Below, piece after piece: positions 16,449 to 22,946 of a stretch of 47,110 nt of DNA; position 1 is the first letter of the stretch, and every line of letters begins with the position of its first letter. The translations under genes and the position numbers were made by a program. The notes below the pieces were generated by a model. It saw nothing but the letters and a program-made list of their open reading frames with translations, ran no database searches and was not told the origin of the DNA. Source of the stretch: an uncultured Selenomonadales bacterium (GTDB lineage Bacteria; Bacillota; Negativicutes; Selenomonadales; Selenomonadaceae); assembly GCA_937877655.1 (NCBI GenBank), contig CALFJC010000013.1:1-47110 (forward strand), written 5' to 3'.

Positions 16449-17207
16449 ATGAAAAAGTTAAAAGCATCTCCTGAAAAATTTTTTTCTCAAAAAGGTCAAG
16501 GGCTGCTTGAATACGCCCTGTTACTCGGCTTTATTGCCGCAATATTTCTCGTTTACGTTTTGAGAGGCGGCTTCGGCGAGGCGGTAACAAGTTTATTCGG
16601 CGATTCAAACGACTCGTTGTCAAGCGTAGATTACGCCGGCGGCGGCTCAAGTTCCGTTTCAAATTCCGTTTCAAATTCTTCTTCCGCTTCAGCTTCTTCC
16701 TCTTCCGAAACTTCAACTGCAAACAGTACAGATTCAGTATCTTACAAACCTTTAAATTGGGAAAGAGACATACTTCCTTTTGCAAATATGACTTACGCAA
16801 CAATTACAAATCCCAAAAATCCAAATAACACGGTAGACAAGACACTCAGCTCGGAGATAGGATTTTTCGATACCCTGTTATCGGCGGCGGAAGGCGGCTT
16901 GGCGTCAACGAAAGCCGCAGACGGAACCAAAGACTGGGAAACTTTTTTGACAATGGTAGACAAAACCAAAGCCGCAAATAATTTTTCATCGGTTTATGTT
17001 CGAGACGAACAGAAAATTACGGTTAAAACTGTCGGCAAAGATTTGCGGATAACATATTCCGACAAAGAAGGCAATTATTATTACAAATTTTCGCCCGACG
17101 CCAACAACGTCATGCAACTTGAAACAAACTCAAGTAAATCTTACCATGATTTTTTTTCGTCGGTTATAAAAAATGCTGACGGCGGCGGCTGGGAATACGG
17201 TAAATAG
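16449..17207 (+). CDS. Flp-type pilin with serine-rich linker and C-terminal domain
   Basis: The N-terminus carries a class III prepilin signature: a short basic leader, then G before QGLLEYALLLG with glutamate at mature position 5, followed by a 20-residue hydrophobic helix. This is the Flp/TadE-type cleavage site. Unlike ordinary Flp pilins (50-70 residues) it continues for about 200 residues: a Ser-rich linker (about residues 60-95), then an unrecognised domain with YKPLNWERD, DKEGNYYYKF and a GGGWEYGK end. The start is ATG 16449, 10 bases from GGAG; the GTG at 16440 is too near. No tad secretion genes or prepilin peptidase are in the window. It may be a surface adhesin or minor pilin. Confidence 0.7.
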   Translation: MKKLKASPEKFFSQKGQGLLEYALLLGFIAAIFLVYVLRGGFGEAVTSLFGDSNDSLSSVDYAGGGSSSVSNSVSNSSSASASSSSETSTANSTDSVSYKPLNWERDILPFANMTYATITNPKNPNNTVDKTLSSEIGFFDTLLSAAEGGLASTKAADGTKDWETFLTMVDKTKAANNFSSVYVRDEQKITVKTVGKDLRITYSDKEGNYYYKFSPDANNVMQLETNSSKSYHDFFSSVIKNADGGGWEYGK

Positions 17208-17221
17208 GAGGGAAAATTTTT

Positions 17222-17593
17222 TTGAGTATATTGAATGAAATTTATAAGACGGAAGGGCGACTCAATCGCCTGCGCTATCTCAAGTACATGATACTTTTGG
17301 CGATAGTTGCGGGCGTGTCGACTTTCGTAACTTCCTCAATGGCAACTTTTTTGACGGGCAATCCGACAGGAACTTTAGTCAATCTGGTAACGGGCATTTG
17401 GGCATTGGTTGCGGGCACGGGAAATGTTATGCTGATGATTCGCCGCCTGCACGATTTGGATAAAAGCGGTTGGTTTGCACTCGTCGCCTTTATCCCGCTG
17501 GTTGGAATGATCTTTTCAATTTATCTTTTCTGCGCAAAGGGCGTCGAAGGTTGGAACAAATACGGCGCAGATCCTCTGGCGGAAGAATATTGA
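17222..17593 (+). CDS. DUF805 family membrane protein
   Basis: Small integral membrane protein of the DUF805 (YhaH/YhaI) family, 123 residues. It begins with the family's short soluble lead (EGRLNRLRYLKYM), then three to four hydrophobic helices, and the diagnostic RRLHDLDKSGWFAL motif before the last helix, ending WNKYGADPL. Start is TTG 17222 with GGAGGG nine bases upstream. The function of the family is unknown; members often sit with envelope genes. It follows the pilin gene by 14 bases. Confidence 0.85.
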   Translation: MSILNEIYKTEGRLNRLRYLKYMILLAIVAGVSTFVTSSMATFLTGNPTGTLVNLVTGIWALVAGTGNVMLMIRRLHDLDKSGWFALVAFIPLVGMIFSIYLFCAKGVEGWNKYGADPLAEEY

Positions 17594-17594
17594 C

Positions 17595-17623
17595 TTGCGG
17601 TAAAGAAATTTTTCGTTTAGAAT
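17595..17623 (+). promoter_or_regulatory. Promoter before the two small unknown genes
   Basis: TTGCGG (17595-17600), 17 bases, TAGAAT (17618-17623), about 31 bases before the ATG at 17654. It starts directly after the DUF805 stop. Confidence 0.5.
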
Positions 17624-17653
17624 AAGCACAAATTTTTTATGGGAGTGATTTAA

Positions 17654-18001
17654 ATGATACCTGCGTTGCTTGCAATCGGAGCCATAGTCGGCGGCTATCT
17701 GGTCGTGACGAATTGGCAAGAGATCGAAGGCTGGCTGAAAGAATTTTTGCCGCAACTTCAAAAGATTCTTAAGGAAACCGGCATTGTCGATTATGCGGCG
17801 AAACTTTTCTCCAGCGTCAACGGAAATGTTATGCGTCTCGTTCACAGACTTTATTACAAAGAAAACGGCAAATGGGTTGAGAAAACCACCGTTCGCGAAA
17901 TTGACGAGTCCGAAGTTCCCGCGTGGGCTAAGGAAGGTTTGACTGCCAAAGAAAGTGACGTTACCGCTCGTTACGAAAAAGAACTTGAGCTTAGCGTTTA
18001 A
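17654..18001 (+). CDS. Unknown 115-aa protein with N-terminal membrane helix
   Basis: Not recognised. Residues 1-18 form a hydrophobic helix (IPALLAIGAIVGGYLVV), which would act as a membrane anchor or uncleaved signal. The rest is amphipathic, with LYYKENGKWVEKTTVRE and an acidic/basic tail. It is followed after 16 bases by a second small gene whose product has a similar Y-x-x-x-x-GKW segment. A GGGAGTGA site precedes the ATG. The pair probably works together, but nothing points to a function. Confidence 0.65.
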   Translation: MIPALLAIGAIVGGYLVVTNWQEIEGWLKEFLPQLQKILKETGIVDYAAKLFSSVNGNVMRLVHRLYYKENGKWVEKTTVREIDESEVPAWAKEGLTAKESDVTARYEKELELSV

Positions 18002-18017
18002 GGCGAGGTGAATTGAA

Positions 18018-18518
18018 ATGGCATTGGAAAATAAAATTGAGATGGTCGCGGATTTAATCGAGACGGCGAAAACTTTCTTTGTCGATCTGTTTCGTCCCGA
18101 CATGACGCTTGAAAAAATTTCGGAAGTTGTTTCGCCGCGCCTTGACGACACGATTAAAAAATACGAGAGAAACGGGCTCAAATACAGCGCGGGCAAGTTC
18201 AGCGTCAAATACGCCGACGAAAAGCATTTCCAGCTTGAATTTGAAATGTATTTCCAAGACATCGAGGGCAAATGGCACAAATGCGCAAATGAAAGCGATT
18301 GGCGCGACGCCTCGCTTTTGGAAGAGGGCGCGTGGAAAACGATTCAAGCTTTGAAAATTATCACTTTCCCGATTGAAAAGAAGCAATCTGCAGATGACGA
18401 GATTCTTCAGAAGGACAAGAAGCTTGAGGCTTACAAGGAAGCCGAGATGGATAAATTAATCGCGCCGCCTGCCGAAGAAAAGACTATCGACATTGAGGCT
18501 GAGGTTGAGAAAAAATAA
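18018..18518 (+). CDS. Unknown 166-aa soluble protein
   Basis: Not recognised. An N-terminal helix (KIEMVADLIETAKTFFVDLF) is followed by a beta-rich middle (KFSVKYADEKHFQLEFEMYF, then DIEGKWHKC) and a highly charged helical C-terminus rich in Glu and Lys. No signal peptide is seen. GAGGTG lies before the ATG. It is probably co-transcribed with the preceding 115-residue membrane-anchored protein and shares the GKW beta-hairpin pattern; the two could be paralogous in that segment. A strong terminator follows. Confidence 0.65.
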   Translation: MALENKIEMVADLIETAKTFFVDLFRPDMTLEKISEVVSPRLDDTIKKYERNGLKYSAGKFSVKYADEKHFQLEFEMYFQDIEGKWHKCANESDWRDASLLEEGAWKTIQALKIITFPIEKKQSADDEILQKDKKLEAYKEAEMDKLIAPPAEEKTIDIEAEVEKK

Positions 18519-18538
18519 ATCGCAAAAAATTTTTTCGG

Positions 18539-18573
18539 GCGTTGGGATTTTTCCCGACGCTTTTATTTTTTTG
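18539..18573 (+). terminator. Intrinsic terminator
   Basis: GCGTTGGG (18539-18546) pairs with CCCGACGC (18553-18560) with one G-T pair, loop ATTTTT, followed by TTTTATTTTTTT. It ends the two-gene unit. Confidence 0.8.
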
Positions 18574-18587
18574 CAGGAATGGAAAAA

Positions 18588-18732
18588 TTTACCGATGTAC
18601 AACTATCTTGCTTCTTGAAAGCTCGCGCTCAATGGTTTGTCCGACATCTTGCTTGTCGTTCAACTCGACAAGGCGAGCAGTAATTTCGATTGTGCGCAAA
18701 TTTCTCCGTGATTTATCTTTTTGTCCAATCTA
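18588..18732 (-). pseudogene. Possible 3' remnant of a decayed minus-strand gene
   Basis: The stretch between the terminator at 18573 and the gene at 18950 has no intact gene. On the minus strand a frame ending at 18588 reads about 45 residues with coding-like composition (RTIEITARLVELND, then TIERELSRSKIVVHR and a stop). A second frame just upstream (DDYFHRLDKKINHG) and a third (MSNLFYHEIYNLP) also look coding but are broken by stops. I read this as an eroded gene, not a functional one. The family is not recognised. Confidence 0.25.
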
Positions 18733-18949
18733 TGAAAATAGTCATCGGTTAAATCGTGGAGGGAAAATTTTTTACTTACCTTATTTCTTTTGTCGAGTGG
18801 CGGTACCTTTCATTGAAGAAGAATTTAATCCCGTCTGTTTTTTGGCAGATTATATATTTCGTGATAAAATAAATTCGACATAAGCATTTTCTTTTGGCAG
18901 TATAATTTTTTTCATTATGAATTACGAATTGCTTTTTTGGGAATGAAAA

Positions 18950-19645
18950 ATGATTGGGTTATCGAGAAATTTAAAGTTGCGTTGGCTGAATGTTGCGGCG
19001 AAACTTCGGCAAGAAAATTTATCGGAAAGTGATTGCAAAGCGCGATTGAATGAAATTTTGTCTTCGGAAATAAAAAGTCCGACGAATTTACGCAAGACGC
19101 GAGAAATTTTAATGCGGGTATGGATTTACGACGGCGGCGCGGAAAAAAATTCGTTGCGGGCGGACGGCGCGGCTTTGCTTGAAAAATTCCCCGACTCCGC
19201 GCAGGCGATTCATTGGAGCATATTGCTTGTGACTTATCCGATATTCGCGGAGCTTTGCAAAATCATCGGGCGATTGTTTGAATTGAGCGAAGTCGTGACG
19301 TTGCGGCAGATAAAGCAGAAACTTTTCGACAAATGGGGCGAACGTTCTTCGCTTTATCATTCGACGGACAAAATTATTTCGACACTAAAGGAATTCGGAG
19401 CATTGACTGCACAAAAGCCCGGCAAATTTATCTTGACGCCGCAAATAATTTCCGACAAAAAAATAATCGCCCTTTTGATTCGGGCGGCAATGCTGACAGA
19501 CTGCGGGAGTTATCGCAAGTTAAGCGAGCTTGGAAAATTAAATGTGCTTTATCCCTTCGATTATCAAATCGATTTGGAAATTTTTTCCGAAGAAATTTTT
19601 ATCGTGACGAATTTTGGCGGCGCGGCGGCTGTTATGTTGAAATAA
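18950..19645 (+). CDS. Unknown 231-aa protein, possible winged-helix component
   Basis: Not firmly recognised. The middle (about residues 85-165) reads like a winged-helix: a helix IHWSILLVTYPIFAELCKIIG, then VTLRQIKQKLFDKWGERSSLYHSTDKIISTL and a basic wing LTAQKPGKFIL. Overall size and helical N-terminus resemble BrxA/DUF1819-like proteins of BREX systems, but I cannot confirm homology. It lies upstream of tRNA-Arg and divergent from the methyltransferase-ATPase-nuclease cassette. A TATAAT at 18901-18906 with only a weak -35 could be its promoter; the ribosome site is poor. A regulator or a component of the neighbouring defence-like cassette are both possible. Confidence 0.6.
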   Translation: MIGLSRNLKLRWLNVAAKLRQENLSESDCKARLNEILSSEIKSPTNLRKTREILMRVWIYDGGAEKNSLRADGAALLEKFPDSAQAIHWSILLVTYPIFAELCKIIGRLFELSEVVTLRQIKQKLFDKWGERSSLYHSTDKIISTLKEFGALTAQKPGKFILTPQIISDKKIIALLIRAAMLTDCGSYRKLSELGKLNVLYPFDYQIDLEIFSEEIFIVTNFGGAAAVMLK

Positions 19646-19648
19646 TCG

Positions 19649-19677
19649 TTGACAAAAATTTTTATCGCCTGTATAAT
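19649..19677 (+). promoter_or_regulatory. Consensus promoter of tRNA-Arg
   Basis: TTGACA (19649-19654), a 17-base spacer and TATAAT (19672-19677): a perfect sigma-70 consensus 20 bases before the tRNA. A CTGCGCGG motif (19678-19685) follows immediately. Confidence 0.9.
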
Positions 19678-19697
19678 CTGCGCGGTTTAAAAAATTT

Positions 19698-19770
<73 letters not shown>

Positions 19771-19780
19771 ATAAAAAAAA

Positions 19781-19805
19781 CCTCGTCAATCGACGGGGCT
19801 TTTTC
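19781..19805 (+). terminator. Terminator of tRNA-Arg
   Basis: CCTCGTC pairs with GACGGGG (one G-T pair) around a short AATC loop and is followed by CTTTTT. Confidence 0.75.
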
Positions 19806-19847
19806 CGTTTGGTGTGGCGTTTAGTAAGGCATTACTTGAAAGAATCA

Positions 19848-20152
19848 ATGGGAGGAACAAGCTTTATTAAACCGCCAACGATTTACAAAAATAAAACAGA
19901 CCTTCGCGGCACGGACAAAATTGCTGTCGTTGTGTTCGTCAACAATATTCTTACCGACTTTGAAGATTTTCACGGCATAACGATTAAAAATGTTCGCGAC
20001 CTGCAGAAAATAAATCGTGTCAACTATCTGAAATGTTTGTTGCAAAATTTTATGGACAGCGGCATTTGAAAGGAAAAGAAGTAGCCGAAATTCTCAGAAC
20101 TTTTGTAAAGGCTTGTCCGCCATTGATAATTTATGCCGATTACTTTTGTTGA
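19848..20152 (+). pseudogene. Decayed gene relic downstream of tRNA-Arg
   Basis: No intact gene lies between the tRNA and 20351. Plus-strand frames read coding-like text that switches frame. VAFSKALLERINGRN ends at a stop near 19870. A second frame reads DKIAVVVFVNNILTDFEDF and KNVRDLQKINRVNYLKCLL up to a stop at 20069. A third resumes with LKGKEVAEILRTFVKACPP to a stop at 20152. Joined, they resemble one protein of unknown family with at least two frameshifts. The alternative is chance open frames in AT-rich DNA. Confidence 0.4.
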
Positions 20153-20243
20153 GCAGTGGTATTTTGATTCGACATACCAAAATAAGCAAGTTTCTTTGCC
20201 TCGACTGCCAATGTCAAAAATAATTTGTCGCCTGAATTTAATC

Positions 20244-20275
20244 AGCCCTGCGTTTTCCGCGCAGGGCTTTTATAT
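20244..20275 (+). terminator. Intrinsic terminator carrying a CCGCGCAG motif
   Basis: AGCCCTGCG (20244-20252) pairs with CGCAGGGCT (20260-20268), loop TTTTCCG, followed by TTTTATATTTTTC. The CCGCGCAG motif at 20257 spans loop and 3' arm, an arrangement also known for uptake sequences in Neisseria and Haemophilus. Confidence 0.75.
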
Positions 20276-20310
20276 TTTTCGGAGGTTTTATTTGCGATTC
20301 TCCAAGTGTT

Positions 20311-20350
20311 GCGAATTTCGGCGAACCCACACTTTCTAAAAGCGGGGGGA
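20311..20350 (-). repeat. 3'-flank repeat, copy 2
   Basis: Directly after the methyltransferase stop on the minus strand: six C, GCTTTT, AGAAAGTG, TG and GGGTTCGC. It matches the element after the binding-protein stop at 103-140 in order and spacing with a few differences. Confidence 0.45.
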
Positions 20351-22858
20351 CTACTCGTACTGTCGGCTCAAATCGACATACATTGATAAAGTTCCGTCTT
20401 CAATCAAAATTTCTTCGGGCAACCGCTCCGCCATCTCCACTATCGCCGAAAAATTTTTCTCGCGATAAAGTTTCGCGAAACCTGCGCGGATCGCTTCCGA
20501 TCTGAAAATCTTCAACGCGCCCGAACTCTTTTGATATTCTTCAAACTCCCGAATCAAATTTTTCTCCCGCAACTTCTCCACGTCGCCAATTTTTTTCGGG
20601 TCGGGTATGTACCATTTGCCCGCGTCGTCTCGTAAAAAATTTTCCTCAAGCAAAGTCGCAAGCTCCGGGATTTTCTCGCCCTTCTTCAAAACTTGCGGCA
20701 CCTGCATAAATTTTGGTTGCAACGCTTGATAAGTCTGCCGCTCCGCCCGCAACTGCCGATTTATCCAATCTATCGCCGTCTTCTCGTCAATTATGAACAG
20801 CGAAAAATTTTCCTGCTCCAAATCGCAGGCAATGCGCTCCGCGTCGTATTCGTTCGCTTGGCTCGGCAAAAAATACATTTCGTCCCGCCGAATAAATTTT
20901 TCCTCAAGCCCGCGATAAAATTCCGCCGCACTTATCGGCACCGGCAACCCTTGCATCAAATGAAACGCTACCATTCTGTCAAACAACAAAAATTTTTGCC
21001 GCTCGCTGACTGTCTCCAATTTTTGTCCGCGCTTTATCACTGTCGGCAAATTTTTTAAGTGCTCCCGAACGAAAAGCCACGCCGTTTCCGTTTCGCCCGC
21101 CCGATTGTAAAATTCTTGCAAAAGTTTTTCTCGCGGCTTGTATGCCGATATGATTAAATCTTGCTTGACCGCGCTTGTCGTCGTGACTTGCTTGAAACTC
21201 CACTGCTGTTTGTCCAAAGTTCGCACGTCCGCTATCACAAAGCCCGAAATTTGCAACGACTCCTGTATCGCGTTCCACACCGCGTTTTTCGAGTTGTGAA
21301 ATTCAACCGTCAGCCAACGATTCGGTTTTAAAATTCGATAACATTCCGAAAAACTCCGCGTCATTAAATTTTGATAATCTATCAGTTCTTTTCTTTGCAC
21401 AGGATTTATTATCGCTTCAAATTTATTGTCGGTAAAAACTTTCAGCCACGCCTCCCAAATAAAATTCAGCTCCGAGTACATCAAATTATTTCCAAAAGGT
21501 GGGTCGGTGAAAATATAATCAACGGAATTCTTCGGAACGTTTTTTAAATCAGTCAAAGATTGGCAAGAAATTATCGCGCTTTCAAAATTTTTTGTCGCCT
21601 TGAATGATTTAAGAAAATCGGAGAATTTTTTTCTAAGAGAACGAAAAACGTTTGATTCAGCAAAAAGCGAAGGTAAATAAAGAGTTCCACTTAAAACACC
21701 ATTACCACGATGTCCTAAATTGTATCTAACAAGTCTCGAAGCCAAAAATGGACTGATTGACTGTAAAATTATTCTAAGACGAAAAGTATCAACTTTATTA
21801 AAAAGCGCGGCGAGAATTATCAGCGTTCTTTTCGTGTAGAATTTATAAACTCTGTCGACGCCGTGCGAACGAATCGGCTGTTGTGTGTTGTAGCCGTCGG
21901 GCAGAAAATTTTTCGGGAACCACGCGGGAATTTCAAGCGCGTTAATTTTATCGAGGAGTTCAAAATCATAAGTATCGGGAGATTTTTTAATTTGCTTCTT
22001 GCCGACCAAATAATTAATCATAACGGGCACTTGCTTTGCGGCGGTTACGGTCTCTTCAACAGCCGAATCAAAAAAAGTTTCTTGGGCGCGGGCGCATTTA
22101 TTCTTGGAAAGTTCGGCGTTGCACTTCGGGCAATGGAAAATTTTTTTGACGGAGCCGCTTTTATCGACCGCAACATTCCAAAAAATAAATTCCTCGCCGC
22201 AATTCGGGCAAATCAGCACGTCGCTCCACACAACATAATTGACGGGGAAAATATTTCCGTGTTCGTCTTCTGTCGTGAACATCCAACCGAATTCACTTTG
22301 CACTTCGTCAAAAATTTTTTCAAACTCGGCGGCGAATTTTTCGACATCAACGGGCGAATTGTAAACGGAGGCGATAAAAGCGGCGGCGGGCGACAAGTCG
22401 CTGAGAATTGCAAAACGTTTTCCCCAGTTGTCGGAGTCTTGCTTGCCGGTGAATTCAAATTCCAAAGCTTTGTCGTCGGCACCGCACATCTGCGCGGCGA
22501 CGCCCGTCATGCCCGTTCCGCAAAAGCCGTCGAAGACAATATCGCCGGGCTTTGTGTAGTGCAAAATGTATCGCATAATCGCCTTGTAAGGAACTTTTGT
22601 GTGATAGGAATGGGCGTTGTAAATCGGCTCGTTTTTTCCTTCGGAAACGTCGGCGGCAAAAGGTTCGCGGCTGTAATTATCTGCGGCTTCGTCGTAAGGC
22701 GTGCCGTGTTCGCCGATAAATTTTTCGATAAAAGGATTCGGACAAGCCGTAAAATTCGGCGGGTCTGAAAGCGCGGCAATGTCTTCGTCCGCGCCGTCAG
22801 GAAAGCCTTCAATGTCACGAACTTTTTCTAAATCGTCGGCAGTTAATTTTTGATTCAA
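20351..22858 (-). CDS. Adenine/cytosine-N DNA methyltransferase of a BREX-like cassette
   Basis: Large amino-methyltransferase, 835 residues. The SAM-binding motif I (DGFCGTGMTG, about residues 110-118) precedes the catalytic motif IV DPPF (about 452-455). About 330 residues between them include a zinc ribbon (CPNC at ~217 and CPKC at ~243), an alpha-class-like layout. HSYHTKVPY before motif I is typical of methyltransferases encoded beside DUF6079 ATPases. The start is TTG 22858 (NQKLTADDL) behind GAGGTG; the longer frame runs into the upstream promoter. It is the last gene of the minus-strand cassette but has its own promoter (22896-22924) behind a terminator. It probably marks host DNA. 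N6-adenine is the likelier product, since DPPF fits either N4 or N6. Confidence 0.85.
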   Translation of the reverse strand: MNQKLTADDLEKVRDIEGFPDGADEDIAALSDPPNFTACPNPFIEKFIGEHGTPYDEAADNYSREPFAADVSEGKNEPIYNAHSYHTKVPYKAIMRYILHYTKPGDIVFDGFCGTGMTGVAAQMCGADDKALEFEFTGKQDSDNWGKRFAILSDLSPAAAFIASVYNSPVDVEKFAAEFEKIFDEVQSEFGWMFTTEDEHGNIFPVNYVVWSDVLICPNCGEEFIFWNVAVDKSGSVKKIFHCPKCNAELSKNKCARAQETFFDSAVEETVTAAKQVPVMINYLVGKKQIKKSPDTYDFELLDKINALEIPAWFPKNFLPDGYNTQQPIRSHGVDRVYKFYTKRTLIILAALFNKVDTFRLRIILQSISPFLASRLVRYNLGHRGNGVLSGTLYLPSLFAESNVFRSLRKKFSDFLKSFKATKNFESAIISCQSLTDLKNVPKNSVDYIFTDPPFGNNLMYSELNFIWEAWLKVFTDNKFEAIINPVQRKELIDYQNLMTRSFSECYRILKPNRWLTVEFHNSKNAVWNAIQESLQISGFVIADVRTLDKQQWSFKQVTTTSAVKQDLIISAYKPREKLLQEFYNRAGETETAWLFVREHLKNLPTVIKRGQKLETVSERQKFLLFDRMVAFHLMQGLPVPISAAEFYRGLEEKFIRRDEMYFLPSQANEYDAERIACDLEQENFSLFIIDEKTAIDWINRQLRAERQTYQALQPKFMQVPQVLKKGEKIPELATLLEENFLRDDAGKWYIPDPKKIGDVEKLREKNLIREFEEYQKSSGALKIFRSEAIRAGFAKLYREKNFSAIVEMAERLPEEILIEDGTLSMYVDLSRQYE

Positions 22859-22895
22859 GGGAACATCACCTCGAAAAAATTTTGATAGTGTTGCG

Positions 22896-22924
22896 ATTAT
22901 AAGCAAAAAAAATTCCCCGCGCAA
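22896..22924 (-). promoter_or_regulatory. Internal promoter of the methyltransferase gene
   Basis: Minus-strand TTGCGC (22924-22919), 17 bases, TATAAT (22901-22896). The -35 box lies in the loop and stem of the terminator at 22913-22938, so ending one transcript and starting the next share the same DNA. Confidence 0.65.
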
Positions 22925-22938
22925 TTACGAGCGGGGAA
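22913..22938 (-). terminator. Terminator between the ATPase and methyltransferase genes
   Basis: TTCCCCGC (22913-22920) pairs with GCGGGGAA (22931-22938), ten-base loop. On the minus strand a run of T follows. The ATPase gene ends nine bases upstream. Confidence 0.75.
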
Positions 22939-22946
22939 AAATTTTT

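Noticed and set aside
21863..22768. Plus-strand open frame of 301 codons opposite the methyltransferase
   Set aside because: Antisense to a gene with clear motifs; composition is a mirror of the sense codons and no family pattern is visible.
22859..22924. Longer N-terminus for the DNA methyltransferase
   Set aside because: It would start inside the terminator and promoter, whereas TTG 22858 follows GAGGTG at the right spacing.
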